Assembly (NCBI GenBank): GCA_001650895.1
Contig: LXYH01000045.1
Location: 124,001 to 188,000 of the forward strand
Source of the DNA: Rhodobacteraceae bacterium EhC02
GTDB lineage: Bacteria > Pseudomonadota > Alphaproteobacteria > Rhodobacterales > Rhodobacteraceae
Direction: 5' to 3'
DNA length: 64,000 nt
In this document: positions 34,307 through 42,733 of the stretch, one piece after another
Numbering within the stretch: the stretch's first letter is position 1
Layout: the number at the start of each line of letters is the position of its first letter
Translations under genes and position numbers: made by a program
The notes under the pieces: generated by a model
The model's input: the letters and a program-made list of their open reading frames with translations, nothing else
Database searches by the model: none
What the model was told of the DNA's origin: nothing

Positions 34307-35688
34307 AGGCCCAGCACCTCGGGCAGTGCTTCAAGCAGCGCGCGCGCGCCCATGCCGACGCCCCCCTTGGGGCGCGCCGGGGCATTGCTGGGCTGCCAGC
34401 CATAGATGTCGAAATGGGTATAGCGCGCATCCTCGCCCGCGAAGCGGCGCAGGAACAGGGCCGCGGTGATCGCCCCGGCAAAGCCCGACTTGGGCGCATT
34501 GTCCAGATCAGCGATACCCGGTTCGATATCGGCCTCGTAGGGGGTCCAGAACGGCAGCCGCCAGACCGGGTCCGCGACCCGTGCGGCGGCGGCATCAAGG
34601 GCGGCGGCGATATGCGCATCATCGGTGAAATAGGGCGACAGGTCCGGGCCAACCGCAACACGGGCCGCCCCGGTCAGCGTCGCCATGGAGACCATCAGAT
34701 CGGGGTTTTCCTCGGCGCCCAGCGCCAGTGCGTCGCCCAGCACCAGGCGGCCTTCGGCATCGGTATTGTTGATCTCGACTGTCAGGCCCTTGCGGGACGG
34801 CAGGATATCACCGGGACGCATCGCCCCCGCGCTGATCGCATTCTCGACCGCGGGGATCAGGACGCGCAACCGCACCTTGAGGCCAAGCGCCATGATCATA
34901 TGCGCAAGCCCCAGCACCGTTGCGGCACCGCCCATGTCTTTCTTCATCAGGCCCATTGAGGAGGAGGGCTTGATGTTCAGACCGCCGGTGTCGAAACACA
35001 CGCCCTTGCCCACCAGCGTCAGGCGCGGCCCGGCATCGCCCCAGCGCAGGTCGATCAGGCGCGGTTCCTGCGCCGCCGCGCGACCGACCGCGTGGATCAT
35101 AGGGAAATTCTGCTCCAGCAGCGCGTCGCCGCGAATGACCTGTGCCTGTGCCCCGTGACGCGCCGCCAGATCCAGGCAGGCGGTTTCCAGTGCGTCAGGC
35201 CCCATGTCATTGGCGGGCGTGTTGATCAGGTCGCGGGTCAGGGCCTCGCCCGCCGCGATCACTTCCAGGCGCGGCGCGTCCACACCCTCGGGCGCGACAA
35301 GCCGGGCGGGATTGCGGTTCTGGCTGCGGTAACGGTCAAAAGCATAGCCCGACAGCAGCCAGCCCAGCGCCTCCTGCTCGGCCAGGTCAACGGGAAGACC
35401 AGACGCGATGCGATAGCTGCCCGCAGGCAGGTTTGCCGCGACGCCGCCCAGGTGAAAGCGGCCGCGCGCGCGGTGCGCGGCGGTGCCGTACCCGGCCAGG
35501 ACAAGGGCGGGCATGCCATCGGCACCCGGCACCAGCAGGTGCTTGCCCAAGGCGCCCGAAAAGCCCGTGGCGCGCACCCACGTCGCAACCTGCGCGGGCT
35601 GATCCGCCAGCCAGCCATCAAGCGCCTCGGCCTCGATCACATGCAGGGCAAGCGTCTCTGGGGTGGCGGGTGCGAAGGTCAGGGACAT
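34303..35688 (-). CDS. leucyl aminopeptidase (M17 family)
   Basis: A 461-residue zinc/manganese aminopeptidase of family M17. The metal and catalytic motif NTDAEGR is at residues 308-314, and VGKGVCFDTGGLNIK at 227-240 supplies the catalytic Lys and metal-binding Asp. The N-terminal regulatory domain is shorter than in E. coli PepA. It should trim N-terminal residues of peptides in the cytoplasm. It is translationally coupled to the NlpC/P60 gene, which suggests joint use in muropeptide recycling or peptide catabolism; this conserved pairing is one I associate with alphaproteobacteria. Confidence 0.9.
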   Translation of the reverse strand: MSLTFAPATPETLALHVIEAEALDGWLADQPAQVATWVRATGFSGALGKHLLVPGADGMPALVLAGYGTAAHRARGRFHLGGVAANLPAGSYRIASGLPVDLAEQEALGWLLSGYAFDRYRSQNRNPARLVAPEGVDAPRLEVIAAGEALTRDLINTPANDMGPDALETACLDLAARHGAQAQVIRGDALLEQNFPMIHAVGRAAAQEPRLIDLRWGDAGPRLTLVGKGVCFDTGGLNIKPSSSMGLMKKDMGGAATVLGLAHMIMALGLKVRLRVLIPAVENAISAGAMRPGDILPSRKGLTVEINNTDAEGRLVLGDALALGAEENPDLMVSMATLTGAARVAVGPDLSPYFTDDAHIAAALDAAAARVADPVWRLPFWTPYEADIEPGIADLDNAPKSGFAGAITAALFLRRFAGEDARYTHFDIYGWQPSNAPARPKGGVGMGARALLEALPEVLGL

Positions 35689-35803
35689 GGGCGGGCCTTT
35701 CAGGCGGTGCGTGACGACAAGGGCCCGGCGCTGCGATCCAAGCACCGCAAGTGGCCTTGAACGCACCCTAGCGGCCCTGCCTGCAACCGCAAGGGGGCGC
35801 GGG

Positions 35804-36310
35804 TCAGCCGGACAGGTCCTGCAGGTCCCAGATCGCCGTCAGGGAGCGTTCACCGACACGCAGCAGCCGCGCCAATGTCGCCGCCAGCCCGTTGTGATCG
35901 GAACCGTCGATACATTGCGCAACATCGCGCGCGACACGCGCCAACCCATGCATGCCGACCTGGTCGGCAATCGCGGCAAGGCACCTTACCGTCTTGCGCA
36001 GCCCCGCGATCTGATCCTCGCGATACATCCGCTCTGCGCAGGTCAGGCGCACGGCCATCTCTTCCATCGCGCGGCAGATCACGTCTTCTGCCGCAGCCTC
36101 GCCCAGTTGGGCGTAAAGTGTCCCCAGTCGATCGGGGTCCAGCAGAACGGCCTCGTCCTGCACCGGCATTGTCACCTTGTTCAAGACGTCACCCTTGATC
36201 TCACGCCCCCACGGCATCCCGGAGACATGCGCATCGAGAGGTTCCCAAAAGGTTGCGCGTGGGCCTTGTTTTCTCTCGAATTGTCGGACAATACGCTCTA
36301 TGAGGGCCAC
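35804..36310 (-). CDS. uncharacterised helical protein, Hpt-like
   Basis: A 168-residue soluble protein with no recognised family. The first 45 residues are basic and probably flexible. Residues 60-168 form predicted amphipathic helices (LYAQLGEAAAEDVICRAMEEMAVRL, LRKTVRCLAAIADQVGMHGLARVARDVAQCI) reminiscent of a histidine phosphotransfer bundle, but the usual His-x-x-Lys-Gly site is replaced by R-K-T-V-R-C-L. A GTG start at 36310 is supported by GGAGG seven bases upstream. It is divergent from the carbonic anhydrase gene, with 53 bases between. Confidence 0.6.
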   Translation of the reverse strand: MALIERIVRQFERKQGPRATFWEPLDAHVSGMPWGREIKGDVLNKVTMPVQDEAVLLDPDRLGTLYAQLGEAAAEDVICRAMEEMAVRLTCAERMYREDQIAGLRKTVRCLAAIADQVGMHGLARVARDVAQCIDGSDHNGLAATLARLLRVGERSLTAIWDLQDLSG

Positions 36311-36363
36311 CCAGACGCCTCCGAAGCCTTGCGCGATACGGGAACCAGAACGGGGATCATGCG

Positions 36364-37014
36364 ATGAACCACGCCAAACCCTTGCCGGGCTACCTGATCC
36401 AGCGGTACCAGGGGTGGAAGGCCACCTCCTATGCCGAAAACCAGACCTGGTACCGGCGCCTTGCGGAAGTCGGGCAACACCCGCGGGCCATGGTGATTTC
36501 CTGCTGCGACAGCCGGGTGCATGTCACCTCGATCTTCGGGGCCGATCAGGGCGAATTCTTCATCCATCGCAATATCGCCAACCTGATCCCGAAATATGAG
36601 CCGGATGGCGAGGCACATGGCACCTCGGCTGCGGTGGAATATGCGGTGAGCGTGCTCAAGGTCGCGCATCTGATCGTGCTGGGCCATTCCTCCTGCGGGG
36701 GGGTCAAGGGTTGCCTTGACATGTGCACCGGGCATGCGCCCGAACTGGAAGAGAAAAGCAGCTTTGTCGGTCGATGGATGGACATCCTGCGTCCCGGCTA
36801 TGAGCAGGTCAAGGACATGGCCGATCCGGTCGCGCAATTGAGTGCGCTGGAAAAACAGGCGGTGCTGGTGTCGCTGGACAACCTGATGACCTTCCCGCTC
36901 GTCGCGGAAGAGGTGCAGGGCGGCAGATTGTCGGTGCATGGCCTCTGGACCGACATCGGCGAGGGATCGCTGGAATATTTCGACCCGGCCAAGGGCCAGT
37001 TCCAACCTGTCTGA
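36364..37014 (+). CDS. beta-carbonic anhydrase
   Basis: A 216-residue beta-class carbonic anhydrase interconverting CO2 and bicarbonate. Zinc ligands are Cys47 (CCDSR at 47-51), His108 and Cys111 (GHSSCGG), with Asp49-Arg51 as the catalytic dyad. There is no signal peptide, so it is cytoplasmic. It is followed after 54 bases by sbtA and an SbtB-like gene on the same strand, which places it in a bicarbonate handling operon. Confidence 0.93.
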   Translation: MNHAKPLPGYLIQRYQGWKATSYAENQTWYRRLAEVGQHPRAMVISCCDSRVHVTSIFGADQGEFFIHRNIANLIPKYEPDGEAHGTSAAVEYAVSVLKVAHLIVLGHSSCGGVKGCLDMCTGHAPELEEKSSFVGRWMDILRPGYEQVKDMADPVAQLSALEKQAVLVSLDNLMTFPLVAEEVQGGRLSVHGLWTDIGEGSLEYFDPAKGQFQPV

Positions 37015-37068
37015 CGGTTTGCGATCCGTCAGGGCCGGGTGCTTTGTCAAAGGGGAAGACCGCAGGAC

Positions 37069-38046
37069 ATGGACAGCATTCTTGCACTGGCGGGCGCCAA
37101 CCTCATCTCGCCCATCGTCCTCAGCTTCGCGCTGGGGCTTTTCGCTGCGCTGGCGCGATCCGACCTGACCGTCCCCGAGGCGGTGGCCAAGGGCATGTCG
37201 ATCTATCTTCTGTTCGCCATCGGCTTCAAGGGCGGGGTCGCTGTCGCCTCGCACGGGATCGATGCCACGCTGGGCCTGTCGCTGCTTGCGGGCGTGGTCC
37301 TGTCGGCGGCCCTGCCGCTGGTGGCCTTCGCGCTGCTCAGCGCAATGTCGAACATGTCGCGCACCGATGCGGCGGCGGTGGCTGCGCATTACGGCTCGAT
37401 CTCGATCGTGACCTTCGTTGCGGCCTCCTCGGTGCTTGAGGGGCGCGGAATCGCCTATGAGGGCTACATGGTCGCCGTCGCCGCAGCGATGGAAGCCCCA
37501 GCGATCCTGTCCGCGCTCTGGCTGGTGGCGCGCGGAGCGGGCGGGCGCAAGATGGAGGCCGGGCTCTGGCACGAGATCCTGTTGAATGGATCCATCGTGC
37601 TGCTGATCGGGTCCTTCCTGATCGGATGGATCACCGGGCCTGCCGGGCTGGCGCAGATCGACAGTTTCATCGTGGCCCCGTTCAAGGGCGTGCTGTGCCT
37701 TTTCCTGCTGGACATGGGGCTGGTCGCGGGGCGCGGATTGCGCGGTGGGCGGCACGTGCTGGGTGCGGGCGCGCTGGCCTTCGGCGTGATGATGCCCGTG
37801 ATCGGCGCAGGCTTCGGGCTGGCGGCGGGGCTGCTGCTGGGCCTGTCCACGGGGGGCGTCACGCTGATGGCGGTCCTCAGCGCCTCTGCCAGCTATATCG
37901 CGGTGCCGGCGGCCATGCGCGTGGCCCTGCCCGAGGCGAACCCCTCGATCTACCTGACCCTGTCGCTGGGTGTGACCTTTCCGTTCAACCTGACCCTTGG
38001 CATTCCGCTTTACATGGCGGCCGCCGTGGCCCTTACCGGAGGCTGA
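37069..38046 (+). CDS. sbtA: SbtA-type sodium-dependent bicarbonate transporter
   Basis: A 325-residue permease with ten predicted helices in two inverted five-helix halves. It reads as SbtA family: ANLISPIVLSFALGLFAALARSDLTVPEAVAKGMSIYLLFAIGFKGG at the N-terminus, AAHYGSISIVTF in the first crossover and SASASYIAVPAAMRVALPEANPSIYLTLSLGVTFPFNL in the second. In cyanobacteria SbtA imports bicarbonate with sodium and is inhibited by SbtB. Start at 37069 is set by the MDSILALAGANL beginning. It ends three bases before the SbtB-like gene. Confidence 0.88.
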   Translation: MDSILALAGANLISPIVLSFALGLFAALARSDLTVPEAVAKGMSIYLLFAIGFKGGVAVASHGIDATLGLSLLAGVVLSAALPLVAFALLSAMSNMSRTDAAAVAAHYGSISIVTFVAASSVLEGRGIAYEGYMVAVAAAMEAPAILSALWLVARGAGGRKMEAGLWHEILLNGSIVLLIGSFLIGWITGPAGLAQIDSFIVAPFKGVLCLFLLDMGLVAGRGLRGGRHVLGAGALAFGVMMPVIGAGFGLAAGLLLGLSTGGVTLMAVLSASASYIAVPAAMRVALPEANPSIYLTLSLGVTFPFNLTLGIPLYMAAAVALTGG

Positions 38047-38049
38047 GAC

Positions 38050-38358
38050 ATGCAGACCCACAAGGCCAAACGCGTCGAGATCACCATCGAAGCCGTGATG
38101 CAGAACCGCCTGACCGGCGCGCTGCAGGGCGCGGGCGTCACCGGTTACACGATCTTGCCCGTGCTGGGCGGATCAGGCCGATCCGGCGACTGGACGCGCG
38201 AAGGACAGGTAGGCCGCGCGGGCATGGTGCAGGTCGTCTGCATCATCCGCCCGGATCGTCTGGACGTGCTGCTGGATGCGGCCTTCGGCGTGGTCGAGCG
38301 CCATATCGGTGTGGTCTGCGTCACCGATTGCGATGTGCTGCGGGCGGAACGTTTCTGA
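38050..38358 (+). CDS. sbtB: PII-like protein, SbtB type
   Basis: A 102-residue PII-fold protein: first beta-alpha unit AKRVEITIEAVMQNRLTGALQGAGVTGYTILPVLGGSGRSGDW, a T-loop region rich in Gly/Arg (about 40-58), then VQVVCIIRPDRLDVLLDAAFGVVERHIGVVCVTDCDVLR. Position directly after sbtA marks it as SbtB-like, a trimeric regulator that binds adenine nucleotides and gates the transporter. The C-terminus lacks the CGPxGC redox loop of many cyanobacterial SbtB proteins, ending DCDVLRAERF. Confidence 0.85.
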   Translation: MQTHKAKRVEITIEAVMQNRLTGALQGAGVTGYTILPVLGGSGRSGDWTREGQVGRAGMVQVVCIIRPDRLDVLLDAAFGVVERHIGVVCVTDCDVLRAERF

Positions 38359-38380
38359 GACCGGGGCCATGTCCCACAAA

Positions 38381-38419
38381 ACGGAAAACCCCCGGCGCAG
38401 GGTCGCTGCACCGGGGGGC
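38381..38419 (-). terminator. rho-independent terminator of asd
   Basis: CCCCCGG-c-GCAG (38389-38400) pairs with CTGC-a-CCGGGGG (38406-38417) across GGTCG. On the minus strand the stem is followed by TTTTCCGTTTT, an adequate U-tract, so it terminates asd; on the plus strand it closes the sbtB transcript without a U-run. Confidence 0.75.
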
Positions 38420-38455
38420 TACTGTCGTCTGGTCGTCTGGTTGAAACCGGGCTTA

Positions 38456-39478
38456 TCAGCCCTTTTTCAGAACCCGCTGACCCAGCACTTCGGCGATCTG
38501 GACGGCGTTCAGGGCGGCACCCTTGCGCAGGTTGTCGGACACGCACCACAGGTTGATGCCGTTGTCGATCGTGCTGTCCTGACGGATGCGGCTGATGAAG
38601 GTGGCGTAATCGCCCACGCATTCGATCGGGGTCACGTAGCCGCCGTTCTCGCGCTTGTCGATGACCATGATACCGGGCGATTCGCGCAGGATGTCGCGGG
38701 CTTCGGCTTCGTCCAGGTGATCCTCGAACTCGATGTTGATCGCTTCCGAATGACCCACGAAGACGGGCACGCGCACACAGGTTGCCGTGACCTTGATCTT
38801 GGGATCGAGGATCTTCTTGGTCTCGGCCACCATCTTCCATTCTTCCTTGGTCGATCCGTCCTCGAGGAAGACGTCGATATGCGGAATCACGTTGAAGGCG
38901 ATCTGCTTGGTGAACTTGCGCGCTGGCTTGTCATCGGTCGGGTTGTAGATGCTCTTGGTCTGATCCCAAAGCTCGTCAATGCCTTCCTTGCCCGCACCCG
39001 ACACGGATTGATAGGTGCTGACAACAACGCGCTTGATGCGCGCACGGTCGTGCAGAGGCTTGAGTGCGACAACCATCTGCGCGGTCGAGCAGTTGGGGTT
39101 GGCGATGATGTTCTTCTTGGAATAGCCATGGATCGCGTCGGCGTTCACCTCGGGCACGATCAACGGCACGTCCGGGTCGTAGCGATAGAGCGAGGAGTTG
39201 TCGATCACGACGCAACCCGCGGCGGCGGCCTTGGGCGCATAGATCTTGGTGGCTTCCGAACCCACGGCGAACAGGGCGATGTCCCAACCGGTGAAATCGA
39301 AGGTGTCCAGATCCTTGGTCTTCAGGGTGGTGTCGCCAAAGCTGATTTCGGTGCCCAGGGATTTACGGCTGGCCAGGGCCACGATCTCATCCACGGGAAA
39401 CTGGCGCTCGGCCAGGATGTTCAGCATTTCACGGCCCACGTTCCCCGTGGCACCGACGACGGCAACCTTGTAGCCCAT
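38456..39478 (-). CDS. asd: aspartate-semialdehyde dehydrogenase
   Basis: A 340-residue NADPH-dependent enzyme that reduces aspartyl phosphate in lysine/diaminopimelate, threonine and methionine synthesis. The Rossmann motif VVGATGNVGREML is at 7-19, the active-site Cys130 is in NPNCSTAQ, and the base is in the C-terminal VFVGHSEA segment. The ATG at 39478 lies nine bases after AAAGGAG; a TTG nine bases upstream is too close to that site. Stand-alone gene with its own terminator at 38381-38419. Confidence 0.96.
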   Translation of the reverse strand: MGYKVAVVGATGNVGREMLNILAERQFPVDEIVALASRKSLGTEISFGDTTLKTKDLDTFDFTGWDIALFAVGSEATKIYAPKAAAAGCVVIDNSSLYRYDPDVPLIVPEVNADAIHGYSKKNIIANPNCSTAQMVVALKPLHDRARIKRVVVSTYQSVSGAGKEGIDELWDQTKSIYNPTDDKPARKFTKQIAFNVIPHIDVFLEDGSTKEEWKMVAETKKILDPKIKVTATCVRVPVFVGHSEAINIEFEDHLDEAEARDILRESPGIMVIDKRENGGYVTPIECVGDYATFISRIRQDSTIDNGINLWCVSDNLRKGAALNAVQIAEVLGQRVLKKG

Positions 39479-39572
39479 CTGGGACAACTCCTTTGTTCAG
39501 AACGCCGCGCTCATATCGCAGCTTTCCCCGGAATTAAAGCGAATTCGCCTTTTTCCGGTGGTTTGGCAACGC

Positions 39573-40751
39573 TCAATCCAGCCGGTCGCGGCTGAAGGCA
39601 TAGACGATCAGACCGACCAGGATAAGACCGGCGAAAAACCCGAAAAGCACCGAATAGGGCTGTGCCGCGGGGGCGGCGGGATCAGCCACGGCACGGTAGA
39701 GCGGCCCGGTGGCAACCTGCATCAGGCCCACACCGCCGATGCTGATCAGGTTCATCAGGGTGATGCCCCGCCCGGCCAGGTGCGGCGGCACGAAACTGCG
39801 GCAATGGGCCATGATCAGCGGAAAGGACATGCCGAAGATGCCGACCATGGCAAACAGCACGATGGCGGTGACGAAACCGGGTTGCGGCCAGAGGGCCAGA
39901 CAGGCCAGCGCCGCGCAAGACAGGGCGTTACCTCCGAAAATCACCCATTTCCGGGTTCCCAGGATGCGGTCCAGCGGACCATAGAGGAAGGATCCGACAA
40001 TCATCGCGACCCCCATCACGAGGGTGGCCGTTCCGACAAGCCCCTCGGTCGCGCCATGCACATCGGCCATGTAGGGTCCGATCCACAGGCCGCGCAGACC
40101 GGCGGCCGGCGCGTAATTGACCATAAGCAGCGGAAACAGGACCCACAGCGCCGGCGTCTTCAGGATATCGAGGACAGATCCCTTCGTCTCGCTGATGATC
40201 CGTGGCGGGTCCTGCACCGTCAGCCAGATCCCGGCGGCAAGGATCAGGGACAGCGCCGAAAGGCCCCAGATCGTCTCGCGCCAACCGAAGGCGCCGATGG
40301 CCCATGCGAGGGGCGCCGATCCGGCCAGGTTGCCCAGCGATCCGACGCCGATCATCACCGCACCCAGCGTGGCGAACATGGCAGCCGGATACATCCGTGC
40401 AAAGATGAAATAGGACGCCATCAGCACGGGCGAGCAGCCGATCCCGATCAGGCCCATCGCGATCCAGATATGCATGGGCGTCGTCGCCATGGCGAAAAAC
40501 GCAGCCCCGCCGCCACCGCCGAGGGCCAGGATCACCGCCGCCGTGCGGCGGGGGCCGATCCGGTCCAGCGCCGCCCCCACCGGGATCTGCGCCGCCGCGA
40601 ATGTCAGAAACCAAAGGCCCGAGGCAAAGGCCAGGTCCTCGGGTCCGGCGCCGACATCCTGCTCCAGCACGCGTGCCAGAACCGCCAGAAAGGCACGAAA
40701 AAACTGGCTGAGCACATAGCCCGCACAGAGCAGCACAAGCCCAAGGCGCAT
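39573..40751 (-). CDS. MFS transporter
   Basis: A 392-residue transporter with twelve predicted helices. MFS motif A appears after helix 2 as GAALDRIGPRRTAA, and the N-terminal MRLGLVLLCAGYVLSQFFRAFLAVLARVLEQDVG is hydrophobic. The ATG at 40751 follows GGGAGGGG. A glycine run (LALGGGGGAAFF) is notable in helix 3. Subfamily and substrate are not evident. It is divergent from the methyltransferase gene, with a 227-base control region between that holds no other gene. Confidence 0.8.
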   Translation of the reverse strand: MRLGLVLLCAGYVLSQFFRAFLAVLARVLEQDVGAGPEDLAFASGLWFLTFAAAQIPVGAALDRIGPRRTAAVILALGGGGGAAFFAMATTPMHIWIAMGLIGIGCSPVLMASYFIFARMYPAAMFATLGAVMIGVGSLGNLAGSAPLAWAIGAFGWRETIWGLSALSLILAAGIWLTVQDPPRIISETKGSVLDILKTPALWVLFPLLMVNYAPAAGLRGLWIGPYMADVHGATEGLVGTATLVMGVAMIVGSFLYGPLDRILGTRKWVIFGGNALSCAALACLALWPQPGFVTAIVLFAMVGIFGMSFPLIMAHCRSFVPPHLAGRGITLMNLISIGGVGLMQVATGPLYRAVADPAAPAAQPYSVLFGFFAGLILVGLIVYAFSRDRLD

Positions 40752-40978
40752 CTGGTTCCCCTCCCGAAGCCGCGCCTTGGGTGCCATGCGCCCAAAAAAT
40801 GTGCAAGGTAGGAAAAGATAAGTTTTTCAGGCAGCTTCTGGGACCCATCGAACTGCCTTTCCCATGCATGCCCCTGCAATTTTGGCGATCTGCCCACTTG
40901 ACGGCGACATCGCGCAAGATCATCTCAGCGCGACCCCGGCTGACAGGCACCGGGACAGGGGTTCGCCGCCGCCATCCG

Positions 40979-41938
40979 ATGACAGCATTCGTTTTTTCCT
41001 CGGGCGATCTGATCGCCGACCGTCGTGCGGATTACGCGCAGGCGCTGGCCGCTTCGGGCGACCTGCCGGCTGCGATCGACCTGATGCAGCAGGCGCTGGC
41101 CCTCGTGCCGGACTGGGCGGCGGGGTGGTTTCGCCTGGCCGAATGGCAGGACGCCCTCGGCGAGACCGAGGGCGCGCGCGATAGCTGGCGCCGTGTCATC
41201 CGGATCGACCCCCAGGACAGGCTTGGCGCGGGGCTGCGGCTTGATCTGGCGCGGTCAGTTCCCGTGGCGGAATCAATGCCTGCCGCATTCGTGGAAACCC
41301 TGTTCGATCAGTATGCAGACAGGTTCGAAGCCTCGCTGGTCGATCAGCTTGGCTACCAGGGGCCGGCACAGATCCTGGAGGCGCTGCTACGCGCCGGGCG
41401 CACCCGGTTCGACCGCGTTCTGGACCTGGGCTGCGGCACGGGGCTGATGGGGCAGGCCATCAGGCCCCATGCCGGCTGGCTGGCAGGCTACGACATTTCA
41501 GCCGGGATGCTGGTGCAGGCAGGGGCCAAGGGCGTCTATGATGCCCTCGACAAGCGCGATCTGTCCCAGCTTGCGCTGGGCGAGCCGCCATTCGACCTGA
41601 TCCTGGCCGCCGATGTGTTCATCTATGTGGGCGCATTGGAACAGATCGTGGGATGGGCAGCCGCCAGCCTGAATCCCGGCGGCATGCTGGCCTTCACGCT
41701 TGAGGAATTGCCGGAAGACGAAGGCGATTTGCGCCTGCGCCCATCGCGCCGCTATGCGCATGGGGCGGCGTATGTGACAGGGTTGCTGGATCAAGCGGGG
41801 TTCGGCGCGCCGCAGATAAGCCGGGCCACCCTGCGCATGGATGCGGGTCAGCCCGTGTCCGGGCTGACCGTGGTTGCCGTGCGCAGCGCGCAACCGTTCC
41901 GCCGCGAGACGGATGGCGAGGAAATGGCCAGCGCCTGA
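40979..41938 (+). CDS. TPR-containing SAM-dependent methyltransferase
   Basis: A 319-residue protein. Residues 15-90 form one or two TPR-like helical hairpins (YAQALAASGDLPAAIDLMQQALALVPDWAAGWFRLAEWQDALGETEGARDSWRRVIRIDP). A class I methyltransferase domain follows, with motif I DLGCGTG at 149-155, a post-I GYDISAGML and motif IV ILAADVFIYVG. This TPR-methyltransferase architecture is common in Rhodobacterales, with no known substrate. The ATG at 40979 has no strong ribosome site. The methyltransferase ends 20 bases before the convergent SDR gene. Confidence 0.8.
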   Translation: MTAFVFSSGDLIADRRADYAQALAASGDLPAAIDLMQQALALVPDWAAGWFRLAEWQDALGETEGARDSWRRVIRIDPQDRLGAGLRLDLARSVPVAESMPAAFVETLFDQYADRFEASLVDQLGYQGPAQILEALLRAGRTRFDRVLDLGCGTGLMGQAIRPHAGWLAGYDISAGMLVQAGAKGVYDALDKRDLSQLALGEPPFDLILAADVFIYVGALEQIVGWAAASLNPGGMLAFTLEELPEDEGDLRLRPSRRYAHGAAYVTGLLDQAGFGAPQISRATLRMDAGQPVSGLTVVAVRSAQPFRRETDGEEMASA

Positions 41939-41958
41939 ACGCGGGCCAAGCCCACAGG

Positions 41959-42702
41959 TCAGATGCAGCGCCCGCCATCCACTTCCATGGCGACGCCAGT
42001 GACCATGCTGGCCTCATCCGAGCAGAGGAAACAGGCGGCGTTGCCCATGTCCTCGGGCGTCGAGAAACGACCAAGCGGAATGGTGGACAGGAATTTCGTC
42101 CGCATCTCGGGCGTATCCTCGCCCATGAAGCTGGCCAGCAGCGGCGTTTCCCCCGCCACCGGGCAGATCGCGTTGACGCGCAGTTTGCTTGGGGCCAGTT
42201 CCACGGCCATGGTCTTGGTCGCGGTGATCATCCAGCCCTTGGAGGCGTTATACCAGTTCAGGCGCGGGCGCGGGCTGAGGCCGGCGGTCGAGGCCACGTT
42301 CAGGATCGCGCCACCCTTGGCCTTCATGTGCGGCACCAGTTCCCGCGCGGTCAGGTAGACGGATTTGCAGTTCACGGCAAAGACGCGGTCGAACTCCTCC
42401 TCGGTCACGTCTTCCATCGGTTTCGGCAGGTGCGTGATGCCGGCGTTGTTCACAAGGATATCGACCTGGCCCATTTCCTTGATCGCAAAGGCGGCCATCG
42501 CGGCCACGCTGGCCCCATCGGCCACGTTGCATGCGATGGAGAGGGCGCCATTGCCGACCTCTTCGGCCATGGCCGCCGCACCATCGGCGTTGATATCCAC
42601 GACCAGCACGCGCGCGCCTTCGGCTGCGAATTTGCGCACGATGCCCGCGCCAAACCCGCTTGCGCCGCCTGTGACAATGGCCGTCTTTCCTGTCAGTCTC
42701 AT
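41959..42702 (-). CDS. short-chain dehydrogenase/reductase
   Basis: A 247-residue classical SDR. Cofactor motif TGGASGFG at 11-18, NNAG near 85, catalytic Tyr-x3-Lys in WYNASKG near 152-156, and the adenine-specific Asp in VVDIN favours NAD(H). It is the last gene of a seven-gene operon with an aldehyde dehydrogenase, a peptide-type ABC importer and an M20 deacylase, so it probably oxidises an alcohol group of the imported substrate to the aldehyde used by the neighbour. The gap to the aldehyde dehydrogenase is 31 bases. Confidence 0.88.
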   Translation of the reverse strand: MRLTGKTAIVTGGASGFGAGIVRKFAAEGARVLVVDINADGAAAMAEEVGNGALSIACNVADGASVAAMAAFAIKEMGQVDILVNNAGITHLPKPMEDVTEEEFDRVFAVNCKSVYLTARELVPHMKAKGGAILNVASTAGLSPRPRLNWYNASKGWMITATKTMAVELAPSKLRVNAICPVAGETPLLASFMGEDTPEMRTKFLSTIPLGRFSTPEDMGNAACFLCSDEASMVTGVAMEVDGGRCI

Positions 42703-42733
42703 GGTTCTATTCCTTTGGTTCTGTGTCTGGATA

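Noticed and set aside
35804-36310. A true histidine phosphotransferase.
   Set aside because: The helix that should carry the phospho-accepting His has Arg-Lys-Thr-Val-Arg instead, so only a fold resemblance is claimed.
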